Translations under genes and position numbers: made by a program | In this document: positions 34,432 to 43,783 of the stretch, piece after piece | Position numbering within the stretch: the stretch's first letter is position 1 | Layout: every line of letters begins with the position of its first letter | Notes under the pieces: model-generated | Seen by the model: only the letters and a program-made list of their open reading frames with translations | What the model was told of the DNA's origin: nothing | Database searches by the model: none | DNA from: Chloroflexota bacterium | GTDB taxonomy: Bacteria > Chloroflexota > Dehalococcoidia > Lucifugimonadales > Lucifugimonadaceae | Length of the DNA: 45,809 nt | NCBI GenBank assembly: GCA_027623655.1 | Contig: JAQBVG010000009.1 | Location: forward strand, 1-45,809 | Reading direction: 5' to 3'

Positions 34432-37400
34432 TCGGTAACTCACTACAACTGATCGTCAAACGAACACTGGCCCACTGGCGGCTGTTGTCGGCGGTTGTGG
34501 TCGGAGTCGTACTCGCGTCAACGATCATGGCGAGTTCGGTCATCTTCTTCGACGCGCTGCGAGACGTCGCACTGCAGCGTGCGCTCTCAAATCACGATGC
34601 GTCTGAAATCGACCTGCTGGTAGAAGCAGGACAGGTCCCGACGAACGCAGAAACACACGCGACTATCGTCGATGCGATGAACGGAACGATCGTCAAGAGG
34701 TTTACCCCATTTCTCGACGAGCACGAGTTCGCGGTAAAAACCTGGACTTTCTTCGTGGATTTGCCGCCCCCCATGGTGGCACCGGCCGATTGTCCCTGCC
34801 GTACCGCTGTAAATGTTGACCTCAACGACGCTAGCCTCTTAGTCGAGTGTGACTGCAGACGTGTCTCAATGATGACACTGCCTGACATCGATAACCGGAT
34901 TAATCTCGTCCACGGGACCATGCCCGGGGTTTCAGGCGACATCGGTCCGGGCGACACACTGCAGATTGAGGCGATCCTCGACGTTGAATCGGCAGAGTTA
35001 CTGGGTATCGCAGTCAACGATGTTTACCCGGCCAGACCGCACTGGGAGGACACACACAACCGCGTAGACGTGCTCGTCACGGGACTGTACGAGCGCGTCG
35101 ATCCCGAAAACGCCCACTGGAGGATTCAGGACGAAGGGTTCGGTTTGAGAACGAACACCCTTCAGTTCGCCCGGTTCGTCGTCCCCGAGGAGACGATCAT
35201 CGAAGGTCTGGGCAGCTACTTTCCCAATATGGGGACCGACTATGCGTGGTGGCTGGATGTAGACCCGGGGCGAATCAAGGCGTCTGAGACTGCAAACATC
35301 CGGAACACCATCGACTCGACCGAGCGCGAACTCAAAGCGATTGTCGACGGCTTCCTGCTGCGGTCAGATTTACCAGACGTGCTCAGGGCATTCGAGACCG
35401 ACCTGTTCTTCAACCGCCTCCCTATGTTCATCGTGTTGATCCTGATCGTTCTGGTCGTTCTCTACTACGTCATCACGCTTGCGTCGTTGCTGGTCGATGC
35501 TCAGCGCGGCGAAGTCGGGCTGTTACGCACTCGTGGTGCGACTTCACGGCAGATACTGGCGGTCTTCGTGATCGAGGCCGGGCTGCTTGCAGCTGTAGCC
35601 GCGATTGCGGGTCCGTTCCTCGCAATGTTCGGTGTGGGTTTTATAGGTATATTGCCTATCTACAGTGAACTGAACGACGGCGACCCACTCCCGGTGCGAC
35701 TTACTTTCGCCGCATTCCGGATGGCGATGTTCGGCGGGCTACTCGGACTGCTCGCACTTTTCGTCCCTGCCCTTCGTGCAACCCGCCTCGGACTCCTGGC
35801 CAGCAGGGTAACGCGCACGCGGCCGGCGCGGCTCGCGGTGGTCCAGCGCTACTACCTCGACCTCGGGTTCCTGGGCCTTGTGATGTTCCTGTTCTGGCAG
35901 TTGACGAAGCAGGGATCTTTCGTGGCAGTCAGCCTGTTTGGCGAAACGACCGTCAACCAGTTGATCCTCGGAGTACCCGCGATATTCCTCGTAGCGGCAG
36001 GTCTCGTGCTGCTGCGTGTCTTTCCGGTGGGTATGGACCTGACGGGGCGTGTGCTATCGAGACGGCCTCTATCAACGGTAACGCCCCCCGCACTGATCCT
36101 CGGAATATGGCAGATGGCACGAAACCCTGCCCACCACTCACGCCTTTCGCTTCTGTTGATCCTCACCGCGGCCCTGGGTGTATTTGCTGCCAGCTTCGGG
36201 GCAACGCTTGAGCAGAGCGCAATCGATCAGGCGTATTACCGCACCGGTGCCGATCTGAAGCTCACCTCCGTCAATTTATCGACGGGTGGTATTTCCACGT
36301 CTGTCACAGATCGACTGGCGGAACTTGAACAGGTTGAGGCAGTTACACCGATTTACCGGGAGTCGGCAACAATCACTGCGGGAATTGCGGTCGAACGGTT
36401 CCAGTTCGTGGGCGTTGATCTCCAAACTATCGAAGATGTTGCCTGGATTAGAGGTGACTTCGGCATATCGCCGTTAGAAAAGAAAGCGGCATCACTCGAC
36501 GTCGGGGGGTCGGCGGGGATCGTGCTGCCGGAGGAAGGCCGTTGGTTGACTGCCAGAATACTGCCACTCGTTCGCCAGCCTTCGACATTCCTGGTAGCCA
36601 GGCTCTCCGATTCGAACGGCCATTTCTTCTCGATTCCACTTGGCAATATGACCCCGCTCGCCACTGAACAGAACCGGTTTAGTTGCCCGCTTGCAATCGA
36701 TGGTGAACCGCCGGAGTGGTGCCGTGTGGGGGCAAGTTTGCAGGCGACCCGGTTCCGAGGCGTCGCCGGGCTGCTGCCCGTCCCACCAGTTCGTCTTCAC
36801 TCGATTGGAGTTATCGATTATGAGAACGGTATGGGTCCGGCTGCTTTCGATATTGACGACATAGCGGTGCTCAACGCCACCGGTACAGAGTTGATCGTTG
36901 TTGAGAATTTCGACACCGTGAACAACTGGCGGACCATGATTCCTACCCGGGAAGCCCTCGGAGACAGCATTAAGCTCGCAGCCACTCCTGACGGGACACC
37001 CATTAACGGAGTCGCCAGGTTCCGGTGGACAACATCTGCTCCAAGGGAGTTTCGAGGATTGGCGCACGGCTCGGAACTCACCGTTGTACCTGTCATTGCG
37101 AGTACATCGTTTGTAGAACAGTTCGGTGGTGAGGGCGGCAAGGTGATGGAAGTTGCGCTCGACGGAACTCCAATAAAAGTTTCAATCCGAGACACTGTCG
37201 AGTACTTCCCCACGCTTGCACTGGACGAAGAGCCCTTCCTGATCGCCGACTTCGATGCCCTGCACGAAAGACTGAACGTGGTACGAACGATCGGCGACCG
37301 ACAGCCCACCGAATTCTGGCTGGCAACCAGCCGCGGCACTGAGTTGCTGACGGCGAAAGCCGGGATCCTGGAGTCCGTGACCCCGGGTGATCCTGCAGTG

Positions 37401-37934
37401 CCGGAGGTCCAGCGGGAACTTGCATCCCTCAGGGTCAGGCCCGGCACCAACTACATTGACCGAACGGTCGAACTTTCAGACGTTGCGTTTGATCCGCTCG
37501 TTTCGGCCGGCTGGCGAGCCTTGCTGGGCATCGCATTTTTCACCGTGCTGGTCGTCAGCGCGGTCGGATTCCTCGTCCACGCCCGCGTTTCTTTTGACGG
37601 ACGCAGGGCCGAACTGGCGCTGTTACGCACGATCGGTCTGTCGATGAAGCAACTATTATTCCTCGTGCTGCTGGAACAGTTGCTGGTAATTGGAGTGGCC
37701 GTTGCCCTGGGTATATTCATGGGCAGCCGCATGGGCACCACCATAATGCCGTACCTGGCAAATTCAGGCGAAAACGCCGTGGTCGTGCCGCCCATGGTCG
37801 TGCAGATAGACTGGACCGGTTTTGGAATCACCTTCGGACTTTTAGGGGTAGTATTCCTCGTCGTGATCAGCCTGATCCTGGCGTCCGTCTACAGAATGTC
37901 GATACACCGGATAATGAGGATGGGCGAAGGATGA
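34428..37934 (+). CDS. FtsX-like ABC transporter permease (second, 1168 aa)
   Basis: Second large permease of the operon, with the same layout as the first: N-terminal basic segment and helix (LQLIVKRTLAHWRLLSAVVV), extracellular domain, central helices starting near LPMFIVLILIVLVVLYYVIT, a loop RGEVGLLRTRGATSRQ typical of FtsX, a second extracellular domain (about 590-1010), and C-terminal helices with RRAELALLRTIGLSMKQLLF. It contains several cysteines in the first extracellular domain (CPCRTA, CDCRR), which may form disulfides. Its start overlaps the previous stop by 4 bp (ATGA), so translation is coupled. The absence of a TolC-like or HlyD-like partner fits a cell with a single membrane or an unusual envelope. 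Substrate unknown; lipids or envelope components are plausible. Confidence 0.92.
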   Translation: MIGNSLQLIVKRTLAHWRLLSAVVVGVVLASTIMASSVIFFDALRDVALQRALSNHDASEIDLLVEAGQVPTNAETHATIVDAMNGTIVKRFTPFLDEHEFAVKTWTFFVDLPPPMVAPADCPCRTAVNVDLNDASLLVECDCRRVSMMTLPDIDNRINLVHGTMPGVSGDIGPGDTLQIEAILDVESAELLGIAVNDVYPARPHWEDTHNRVDVLVTGLYERVDPENAHWRIQDEGFGLRTNTLQFARFVVPEETIIEGLGSYFPNMGTDYAWWLDVDPGRIKASETANIRNTIDSTERELKAIVDGFLLRSDLPDVLRAFETDLFFNRLPMFIVLILIVLVVLYYVITLASLLVDAQRGEVGLLRTRGATSRQILAVFVIEAGLLAAVAAIAGPFLAMFGVGFIGILPIYSELNDGDPLPVRLTFAAFRMAMFGGLLGLLALFVPALRATRLGLLASRVTRTRPARLAVVQRYYLDLGFLGLVMFLFWQLTKQGSFVAVSLFGETTVNQLILGVPAIFLVAAGLVLLRVFPVGMDLTGRVLSRRPLSTVTPPALILGIWQMARNPAHHSRLSLLLILTAALGVFAASFGATLEQSAIDQAYYRTGADLKLTSVNLSTGGISTSVTDRLAELEQVEAVTPIYRESATITAGIAVERFQFVGVDLQTIEDVAWIRGDFGISPLEKKAASLDVGGSAGIVLPEEGRWLTARILPLVRQPSTFLVARLSDSNGHFFSIPLGNMTPLATEQNRFSCPLAIDGEPPEWCRVGASLQATRFRGVAGLLPVPPVRLHSIGVIDYENGMGPAAFDIDDIAVLNATGTELIVVENFDTVNNWRTMIPTREALGDSIKLAATPDGTPINGVARFRWTTSAPREFRGLAHGSELTVVPVIASTSFVEQFGGEGGKVMEVALDGTPIKVSIRDTVEYFPTLALDEEPFLIADFDALHERLNVVRTIGDRQPTEFWLATSRGTELLTAKAGILESVTPGDPAVPEVQRELASLRVRPGTNYIDRTVELSDVAFDPLVSAGWRALLGIAFFTVLVVSAVGFLVHARVSFDGRRAELALLRTIGLSMKQLLFLVLLEQLLVIGVAVALGIFMGSRMGTTIMPYLANSGENAVVVPPMVVQIDWTGFGITFGLLGVVFLVVISLILASVYRMSIHRIMRMGEG

Positions 37935-37966
37935 TTTCGTTCCTGATGAACAGGGGTGGCGAGTAG
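37931..37966 (+). other. 11-codon ORF bridging permease and ATPase genes
   Basis: An ATG inside the permease stop (ATGA, 37931-37934) opens a frame of 11 codons (MISFLMNRGGE) whose TAG overlaps the GTG start of the ATPase gene (TAGTG, 37964-37968). This could hand ribosomes from one gene to the next. The ATPase also has AGGGG about 9 nt before its own start, so the small ORF may be accidental. Confidence 0.3.
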
Positions 37967-38844
37967 TGACAACAAAGAGCTCGATTTACATCGAATGCAG
38001 CGGTCTGTTCAAAATCTACAAGGCGGCGGATCTTGAGGTTGTGGCCCTCCGCGGGCTGGAACTGACGGTCAACCGCGGTGAGATTATTGCTATTGTTGGT
38101 GCATCGGGAAGTGGAAAATCAACGCTTCTGAATATCCTGGCAGGTTACGACGCTCCTTCGGCAGGGACGATCAAGGTTGGTAACTACGACCTCCTCCAGA
38201 TGACGAACCGCGAAGTCGTTGAGTATCGCCGTCACGAGGTCGGGTTCATCTGGCAGGAAACATCCCGAAATCTGTTCCCGTATCTCTCGGCTTTAGAGAA
38301 CGTGGAACTCCCGATGGTCATTTCCGGTGCTCCCGGACCCGAACGCCGAAAACGGGCCCTCGAACTTCTTGACGTGGTCGGCCTGGCCGGTCGGGCCGGT
38401 CACAAGCCAGGGCAACTTTCCGGTGGTGAGCAACAGCGGGTTGCGATCGCCGTCGGACTATCGAATGAACCACCGCTCCTGCTGGCAGATGAGCCGACCG
38501 GTGAACTCGATGACGAAACGGGTGTCGAGGTGCTGGCACTTCTGAACAAGGTAAACGTGGACCTGGGCACCACGATCATCATCGTTACACACGACCCCGC
38601 CATTGCGACCAGCGTTGGCCGTGCAGTCGCTATCAGGGACGGAAAGACGAGTACTGAAACGACTCGTGAAGTTTCGTTCGAACGCAGACTCGGTGGAGAT
38701 GCTACCGGGACAGAGGAGTTTTTACTGGTGGACTCTGCGGGATCGGTGCAGATCCCGAGAGAGATGCTTGACGAGTTGCGAATTAATCGACGAGTTCGAG
38801 TTGGCGTTAAGGATGGAAAGGTGACTCTTGAGTCAGGCGACTGA
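37966..38844 (+). CDS. ABC transporter ATPase with AbrB-like C-terminal domain
   Basis: A 292-residue ATPase of the LolD/MacB group that would power the two FtsX-like permeases. Walker A is GASGSGKST (45-53), the signature is LSGGEQQRVAIA, Walker B is LLLADEPTGELD, and the switch histidine is in IVTHD. About 45 residues beyond the normal end form an extra element, VDSAGSVQIPREMLDELRIN followed by RRVRVGVKDGKVTLE, which resembles the swapped-hairpin AbrB/MazE fold. Its role is unknown; it might dimerise or tie the transporter to regulation. The start is GTG 37966, directly at the end of the 11-codon ORF. It overlaps the next ATPase gene by 17 bp. Confidence 0.92.
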   Translation: MTTKSSIYIECSGLFKIYKAADLEVVALRGLELTVNRGEIIAIVGASGSGKSTLLNILAGYDAPSAGTIKVGNYDLLQMTNREVVEYRRHEVGFIWQETSRNLFPYLSALENVELPMVISGAPGPERRKRALELLDVVGLAGRAGHKPGQLSGGEQQRVAIAVGLSNEPPLLLADEPTGELDDETGVEVLALLNKVNVDLGTTIIIVTHDPAIATSVGRAVAIRDGKTSTETTREVSFERRLGGDATGTEEFLLVDSAGSVQIPREMLDELRINRRVRVGVKDGKVTLESGD

Positions 38845-39670
38845 AGAAACGATGTCGGGCAAAGCACGCGCTGCTACGGCTCCGATTATCCAGGCGATCA
38901 ATGCATCCCGTGAATACCATCTGGCCGGTGAGGTCGTACACGCCGTCAGATCGGTGAATCTCAGCGTGCATCCGGGACAGTTCATCACGCTGGTTGGGCG
39001 GTCGGGTTCGGGCAAAACCACCCTTCTAAACATGCTGGCAGGCCTTGATCATCCGACGTCCGGGCAGGTTCTGTTCGAAGATATGGACATGGCCACGTTC
39101 AATGAGAAGCAGTTCATTCAACTGCGGAGACACCGAATCGGCGTGGTGTTCCAGTCGTTCGCTTTACTTCCGCTGCTCTCGGCATACGAAAACGTTGAAC
39201 TTCCGATGCGAATTGCAGGCCTAGGCGCATCGGAGCGCTCGAAGCGCACCCACGAAGTGCTCGAAATGGTAGGGCTCGAACGTCGCGCCAAGCACAGGCC
39301 GTACGAACTATCTGGAGGCGAGCAGCAGAGGATTTCAATTGCGCGTGCGGTCGCGATGCGCCCCAGCGTGATCCTGGCCGACGAACCTACAGGTGAACTG
39401 GACTCGGTGAACGCCGCTGCGATCTTCGGCCTGTTCCGGCAAATGGTGAGCAACGATGGCATGTCGATCGTCGCAACAACGCACGACCGTACACTTCTCG
39501 ACCTGGCGGACCTGATTTATACCGTGCACAACGGAGAAATCGACCTGAGCCAGGTGGGCGCGCATGTCGATACAGACGCACAGTTCAGGAGACCGGATGA
39601 CACCCCTGGTTCCGGATCTGACTCTGACTCTGGCTCTGGCACCGAATTAACCGGGACAGCTAAAACGTAA
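38828..39670 (+). CDS. ABC transporter ATPase (second)
   Basis: A 280-residue ATPase of the same LolD/MacB group. Walker A is GRSGSGKTT, the signature LSGGEQQRISIARAVA, Walker B VILADEPTGELDS, and the switch histidine ATTHDRTL. Its C-terminal tail is a low-complexity Gly/Ser/Asp stretch (GSGSDSDSGSG) encoded by a short hexamer repeat near 39610-39645, unlike the AbrB-like tail of its partner. The TTG start at 38828 has AAGG 6 nt upstream and lies inside the previous gene; ATG 38852 is an alternative. Last gene of the operon; it ends 3 bp before the stop of convergent purK. The two ATPases probably form a heterodimer with the two permeases; this is inference. Confidence 0.92.
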   Translation: MSQATEETMSGKARAATAPIIQAINASREYHLAGEVVHAVRSVNLSVHPGQFITLVGRSGSGKTTLLNMLAGLDHPTSGQVLFEDMDMATFNEKQFIQLRRHRIGVVFQSFALLPLLSAYENVELPMRIAGLGASERSKRTHEVLEMVGLERRAKHRPYELSGGEQQRISIARAVAMRPSVILADEPTGELDSVNAAAIFGLFRQMVSNDGMSIVATTHDRTLLDLADLIYTVHNGEIDLSQVGAHVDTDAQFRRPDDTPGSGSDSDSGSGTELTGTAKT

Positions 39671-39673
39671 CTC

Positions 39674-40843
39674 TTAGGTGTTCTTTGAGCGCCGCCATGC
39701 TCGATCTCGGGCCTCTATTGCGGTGTACAGGGCATCTTCAACGGTTTCCGCAACAACGTTGATGTGCCCCATTTTGCGCCCCACCCTGGCCTCCGCTTTG
39801 CCATAAAGGTGCAAGCTCACACCCGGCAATCGCAGTGCGCCTTCCCAGTCGGGATTGCCATCTGTGTCTTCCCACACCTCACCAAGCAGGTTGACCATTA
39901 CTGTTGGTGAATGGAGCTTCGGTTCCGCTACTGGCAATCCCGCTAGCACCCGGACCAGTTGCTCGAATTGAGAAGTATCGCAGCCGTCCAACGTGTAGTG
40001 ACCGGAGTTGTGCGGCCTGGGGGCGAGTTCATTCACGACGATATCACCGTCTCTGGTAACGAACATCTCAACGGCGATCAGGCCGACGACACCAAGATTT
40101 TCTGCAATGTCGGCTGCAAGACTTCTTGCGTTAGCACGCACTTCGTCAGGGATCCGTGCAGGCACGATCGAGATGTCGAGAATGTGGTTGCGGTGGATAT
40201 TCTCTGACGGGGGGAATGTCGCAGTCTCTCCGGTTGCCGTTCGGGCGCAGATCACCGAAATTTCCATCGTAAACGGGACAAATTGTTCGACGATCAGCTC
40301 GGTTCCTGCTTTGTTCAACCCCCTGAATGAGCTCTCGATGCCTTCTGCCCGGGTAATTATCGACTGACCCTTTCCGTCGTATCCCTGGGTAGCCGTCTTC
40401 AGGACCATCGGATACCCGAGATCCACCGCTGCGGCATGCAGATCGCTCACCGATTCGATCGCCCGGAACGGCGCTACCGCGATTCCTGCTTTCAGTAGCG
40501 CGTTTTTCTCGTGCAATCGGTGCTGAGTCGTACGAAGTACGGAGGTTGACGGGTGAACGGGTTTCAGTTCACCGGCAATAGAAACAGAATCCGCATCAAC
40601 GTTTTCAAACTCGTAGGTGAGAACGTCGACGGCGCGGGCCAGGTCACGCGCTGCATCATGGCTTGCATATGCGCCAATCACCTGGCCGTCGGCGACCTGT
40701 GCTGCCGGACAGTTGGGGTCCGGATCGAGCACGATGGTCCTGTAGTCCATCTGGCGCGCCGCCAGCGCGAGCATTCTTCCGAGCTGCCCGCCACCAATGA
40801 TCCCTATCGTTGAACCCGGATTCAGCAGTGATTCGTTTTCCAT
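39674..40843 (-). CDS. purK: 5-(carboxyamino)imidazole ribonucleotide synthase
   Basis: PurK uses ATP and bicarbonate to carboxylate AIR to N5-CAIR in purine synthesis. The 389-residue ATP-grasp protein starts with GIIGGGQLGRMLALAARQMD, contains LTYEFENVDAD and the ATP-grasp lysine region YPMVLKTATQGYDGKGQ, the metal-site block GLIAVEMFVTRDGDIVVNEL, and APRPHNSGHYTLDGC. Length and motif order are normal. It lies 3 bp downstream of purE on the same strand, so the two are one operon. Confidence 0.96.
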   Translation of the reverse strand: MENESLLNPGSTIGIIGGGQLGRMLALAARQMDYRTIVLDPDPNCPAAQVADGQVIGAYASHDAARDLARAVDVLTYEFENVDADSVSIAGELKPVHPSTSVLRTTQHRLHEKNALLKAGIAVAPFRAIESVSDLHAAAVDLGYPMVLKTATQGYDGKGQSIITRAEGIESSFRGLNKAGTELIVEQFVPFTMEISVICARTATGETATFPPSENIHRNHILDISIVPARIPDEVRANARSLAADIAENLGVVGLIAVEMFVTRDGDIVVNELAPRPHNSGHYTLDGCDTSQFEQLVRVLAGLPVAEPKLHSPTVMVNLLGEVWEDTDGNPDWEGALRLPGVSLHLYGKAEARVGRKMGHINVVAETVEDALYTAIEARDRAWRRSKNT

Positions 40844-40846
40844 CGA

Positions 40847-41347
40847 CTACTGGTCGTCGCTCTTTACAAAAGTTCCAGCCTCTACTTCGGCTGCCGTTCG
40901 CTCGCGTCTCTTCGCTAAGTTCGCCTGAATCCCTGGATCGGTCAAACCGATTATCTGTGCCGCAAGGATTCCGGCGTTCACTGCACCGGCCTGCCCAATA
41001 GCCACTGTGGCAACCGGAACACCCCGCGGCATCTGTACGATCGACAGTAGAGAGTCGAGACCACTCAGGCTGTGTGCCTCGACCGGTACGCCGATCACCG
41101 GCAGAAGTGTTTTGGCTGCGACCATTCCCGGCAGGTGAGCCGCCCCTCCCGCTCCAGCGATTATTACCTTGATTCCCCGGCCAATCGCTTCCTCTGCAAA
41201 GCGGAACATGAGGTCAGGTGTGCGGTGGGCCGAAACAATCCGGATTTCGTGGGGCACACCCAGTTCTTGCAGTAAGTCGGCTGCGTTCTGCATTACTGGC
41301 AGATCAGAGGTGCTTCCCATGATCACAGAGACGAGCGGTTTTGCCAT
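40847..41347 (-). CDS. purE: N5-CAIR mutase (class I PurE)
   Basis: PurE moves the carboxylate of N5-CAIR to the carbon atom, giving CAIR, right after PurK in purine synthesis. The 166-residue product has the class I motifs [20 protein letters not shown], the catalytic histidine in [26 protein letters not shown], and [20 protein letters not shown] with [12 protein letters not shown]. It is the usual octameric fold family, at normal length. It is the first gene of the purE-purK pair; no other pur gene is adjacent. Confidence 0.96.
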   Translation of the reverse strand: MAKPLVSVIMGSTSDLPVMQNAADLLQELGVPHEIRIVSAHRTPDLMFRFAEEAIGRGIKVIIAGAGGAAHLPGMVAAKTLLPVIGVPVEAHSLSGLDSLLSIVQMPRGVPVATVAIGQAGAVNAGILAAQIIGLTDPGIQANLAKRRERTAAEVEAGTFVKSDDQ

Positions 41348-41446
41348 TTTTATGAGGCTCCGGCTGAGGACTTTTATTACGACCTGAAGAGTTTACAGCC
41401 GCCCCACTCCCCGGCATGGATTGATCCACACAACTAAAATTGCCTG

Positions 41447-42202
41447 ATGCCAGTATTGAACTTCAATTCACTCGACATCAACTACGAGATTTCAGGGTCG
41501 GGGCCACTTCTTATATTTCATCATGGATTCGGCTCCTGGGGGCGGGATTGGAACCGTGGCGGGTGGCTGGATGCGCTGCGCAATCACACAACCATGTTGA
41601 CTTTTGACGCAGTAGGCCACGGTCTGTCGACACGGTCACATGTTGTTAGCGATCACACTGTTGAACAACGCGCCAGGGTCGTGACAGCCCTCGCCGACGC
41701 AGTGAATGTCGAACAGTTCGGGTTCCTGGGCTTCTCGCTTGGAGGTCGAGTGGGATTCGAACTGGCGGCTTCGTGCCCTCAACGGCTTTCGATGCTGGCT
41801 ATCGGCGGGATGCACCTCCTCCCACCCTCGATCGAGTCGGACCGGTTCAATCGACGGATTCGCGTTTTGAAATCAGGTCGGGCCAAATCGGTTGAACAGC
41901 CCGACGGTGAACGCCCCGGTAACGATCCGCTGGCACTGGCGGCATCCCACGAAGCCCTGTTGCGATGGCGCGGCGCTGAAGGACGACTTGGCGGTCACAC
42001 CGCTCCAACACTGATGTTCTGTGGAGAAGAAGATTCGTACTACGCGAATGCGAGCGAAACGGCAGTTTCAATGGGATTTACGTTCATAGCTCTCGCCAGT
42101 ACAGATCACGACGACACGTTTTTCTCGTCCACATTCGCTGTCGAATCCGTTGTCGGTTTCGCGAGGACGCACCTCAGGCAATCAGCGGGGCAGGCGCGTT
42201 GA
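41447..42202 (+). CDS. Alpha/beta hydrolase
   Basis: A 251-residue serine hydrolase. The oxyanion block is FHHGFGSWGRDW near residue 25-35, the nucleophile is S97 in GFSLGG, the acid is probably in FCGEEDSYYA, and the histidine is in STDHDDTFF. A short cap region lies between about residues 120 and 175. There is no signal peptide. It diverges from purE and is followed by a PIG-L deacetylase 73 bp later on the same strand. The substrate is unknown; esterase, lactonase or C-C bond hydrolase activities all occur in this family. Confidence 0.88.
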   Translation: MPVLNFNSLDINYEISGSGPLLIFHHGFGSWGRDWNRGGWLDALRNHTTMLTFDAVGHGLSTRSHVVSDHTVEQRARVVTALADAVNVEQFGFLGFSLGGRVGFELAASCPQRLSMLAIGGMHLLPPSIESDRFNRRIRVLKSGRAKSVEQPDGERPGNDPLALAASHEALLRWRGAEGRLGGHTAPTLMFCGEEDSYYANASETAVSMGFTFIALASTDHDDTFFSSTFAVESVVGFARTHLRQSAGQAR

Positions 42203-42275
42203 GCGGTGCTACCATCTTCAACTGTGCGCGGCGAACTCGGTCCAATTCCGACATCTGACGAGGGCAATTTAATTC

Positions 42276-43007
42276 ATGACGACCGATAACGGTTCTACGG
42301 ACGATTTCAAACGCGCGATGGTGGTTACAGCTCATCCCGACGACGCCGAATACGGCTGTTCGGCCACCGTCGCAAAATGGTGTCGGCTTGGCTGGGACGT
42401 CGTATACGTCCTGTGCACCGACGGTTCAAAGGGATCAGAGGACCGAGAGATCAGTTCCGAGGAACTCGCGAGGATACGTGCAGAAGAACAAGTTGAAGCT
42501 GGAAAGACACTCGGACTGAAAGACGTGGTGTTCCTGGGTTACCCAGATGGCTATCTGGAGCCGACTCTCGAACTCAGGAGAGACATTTCACGTGAGATTC
42601 GTCGATGGAAGCCCGATGTGTTGATTACCACGAACCCGACGCGCGACCTGATGAGTTCCGAATACCTTGGGCATCCCGATCACTTCGCGGCTGGCGAAGC
42701 GGCACTTTCGGCGGTGTTCCCGGCGGCACGAGACCACCTTACCTTCCCTGAGTTGTACACGGAGGAGGGCCTCGAACCGCATAAGGTGAGAGAAGTCTGG
42801 ATCATGAGTTTCGGGACGACAGCGAATTTCTGGAATCCGCTGGAAGAGCAGGATGTCGATACATCGATCACAGCACTGAAGCAGCACGTCACCCAGGTGA
42901 AAAATCCGGAAGACGCCGAAAAGTGGATGAAACAGCGTCGTGCGGAAACGGGCAAGAAGATAAGCGCCAATTACGCTGAGGGGTTCCGAAAGTTCACGCT
43001 CAGCTAG
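42276..43007 (+). CDS. PIG-L/LmbE family deacetylase
   Basis: A 243-residue zinc hydrolase that removes acetyl groups from N-acetylated sugars or conjugates. The zinc and catalytic motif AHPDDAEYG begins at H20, and the second zinc ligand motif is LGHPDHFAAG. Family blocks VYVLCTDGSKGS and LGLKDVVFLGYPDG are present. Members include enzymes of mycothiol and bacillithiol metabolism, but no partner genes for those pathways lie here. The gene starts at ATG 42276 with GAGGG upstream at long spacing. It is followed by a hairpin at 43045-43072 shared with the converging gene. Confidence 0.92.
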   Translation: MTTDNGSTDDFKRAMVVTAHPDDAEYGCSATVAKWCRLGWDVVYVLCTDGSKGSEDREISSEELARIRAEEQVEAGKTLGLKDVVFLGYPDGYLEPTLELRRDISREIRRWKPDVLITTNPTRDLMSSEYLGHPDHFAAGEAALSAVFPAARDHLTFPELYTEEGLEPHKVREVWIMSFGTTANFWNPLEEQDVDTSITALKQHVTQVKNPEDAEKWMKQRRAETGKKISANYAEGFRKFTLS

Positions 43008-43044
43008 GCACTCCGACGCACACCCGGTACAAGCTCGGGTAACC

Positions 43045-43072
43045 AAAAAGCCCCGTCCTGTGCGGACGGGGC
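43045..43072 (-). terminator. Intrinsic terminator for secreted repeat protein
   Basis: A perfect 9-bp GC-rich stem GCCCCGTCC/GGACGGGGC with a 5-nt loop (43050-43072) is followed on the minus strand by five T (AAAAA at 43045-43049). This is a classical intrinsic terminator for the leftward gene ending at 43126. It may also stop transcripts of the PIG-L gene from the other side. Confidence 0.85.
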
Positions 43073-43125
43073 CTCTCGGTGGTTCCGGTCAATCGCCCGG
43101 CAATTACCAGTGTGGGCGATGCGGC

Positions 43126-43524
43126 TTACTGCTCGGCCGGGTCAGAGGCCCCGATGTTGAGCACTGCAGCCTGTCCAGAACCGGCTGGGGTGGAGTCATC
43201 AGATGTCACCACTGCCTGAACCTTCGCCCGAGGAACTGAGCCTTCTTCGTTCTCATCGCCGTTGGCGATGGTGAAGTTGGAGTAGTCACCCTGAGGTGCC
43301 GAGGGCATGTCGCTGTCGTCACCAGCACCGATGTTGAGCGGTTGCGTGGGCTGACCGATGATCGCCAGCGGCTGGACTTTGACCTGGGCAGTTACGCCTT
43401 CTTCATTCGGGTCACCGTTGGCGATTGTGAAGTTGTCGTATCCAGTAGCGGCGCCTGCGATTGATACGAGGCTGAGGGCTGCGAGGGCTGAGATCGTGAT
43501 TGCGGTCGTGATTTTCTTGAACAT
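43126..43524 (-). CDS. Small secreted protein with two internal repeats
   Basis: A 132-residue exported protein. Residues 1-26 are a signal peptide (MFKKITTAITISALAALSLV, cleavage near AGAA). The mature protein consists of two similar units: residues 29-68, beginning YDNFTIANGDPNEEG and ending LNIGAGD, and residues 81-128, beginning YSNFTIANGDENEEG and ending LNIGASD. Each also contains a KVQ triplet. The units are acidic, without cysteines or recognisable enzyme motifs. The start has AGGGG 7 nt upstream; the longer in-frame opening to 43731 is unlikely. A strong terminator follows, which suggests high expression. It lies downstream of the LuxR regulator on the same strand but 259 bp away. 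I do not recognise the family. Confidence 0.85.
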   Translation of the reverse strand: MFKKITTAITISALAALSLVSIAGAATGYDNFTIANGDPNEEGVTAQVKVQPLAIIGQPTQPLNIGAGDDSDMPSAPQGDYSNFTIANGDENEEGSVPRAKVQAVVTSDDSTPAGSGQAAVLNIGASDPAEQ

Positions 43525-43783
43525 TTCGTTTCCCCTGTGAATCTTGTTATCGACTCGTTTTTTTTGTGTCCACACCCCGGTGGACTTGATGGACTCAACT
43601 ATGCGGCGGGGAGAAACCGCTGCCATCGCGGAGTCTTGTGATCTTTTGAAATCGGCTTTTCCAGGCGCGTATAGCAAGGTCTTGCCATGCGCGTGTTTGT
43701 GCAACGTTGCAAAGAGGGCCAGAAGGGGCAAGCAGACATGCGGTGACTGGAAATTCTTGCTCCAGCCGGAATTCTGAATTCTT

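Noticed and set aside
39610-39645. Hexamer repeat TCTGAC/TCTGGC as a phase-variable tract
   Set aside because: It is short and imperfect, and hexamer changes keep the reading frame; it only encodes a Gly/Ser/Asp tail.
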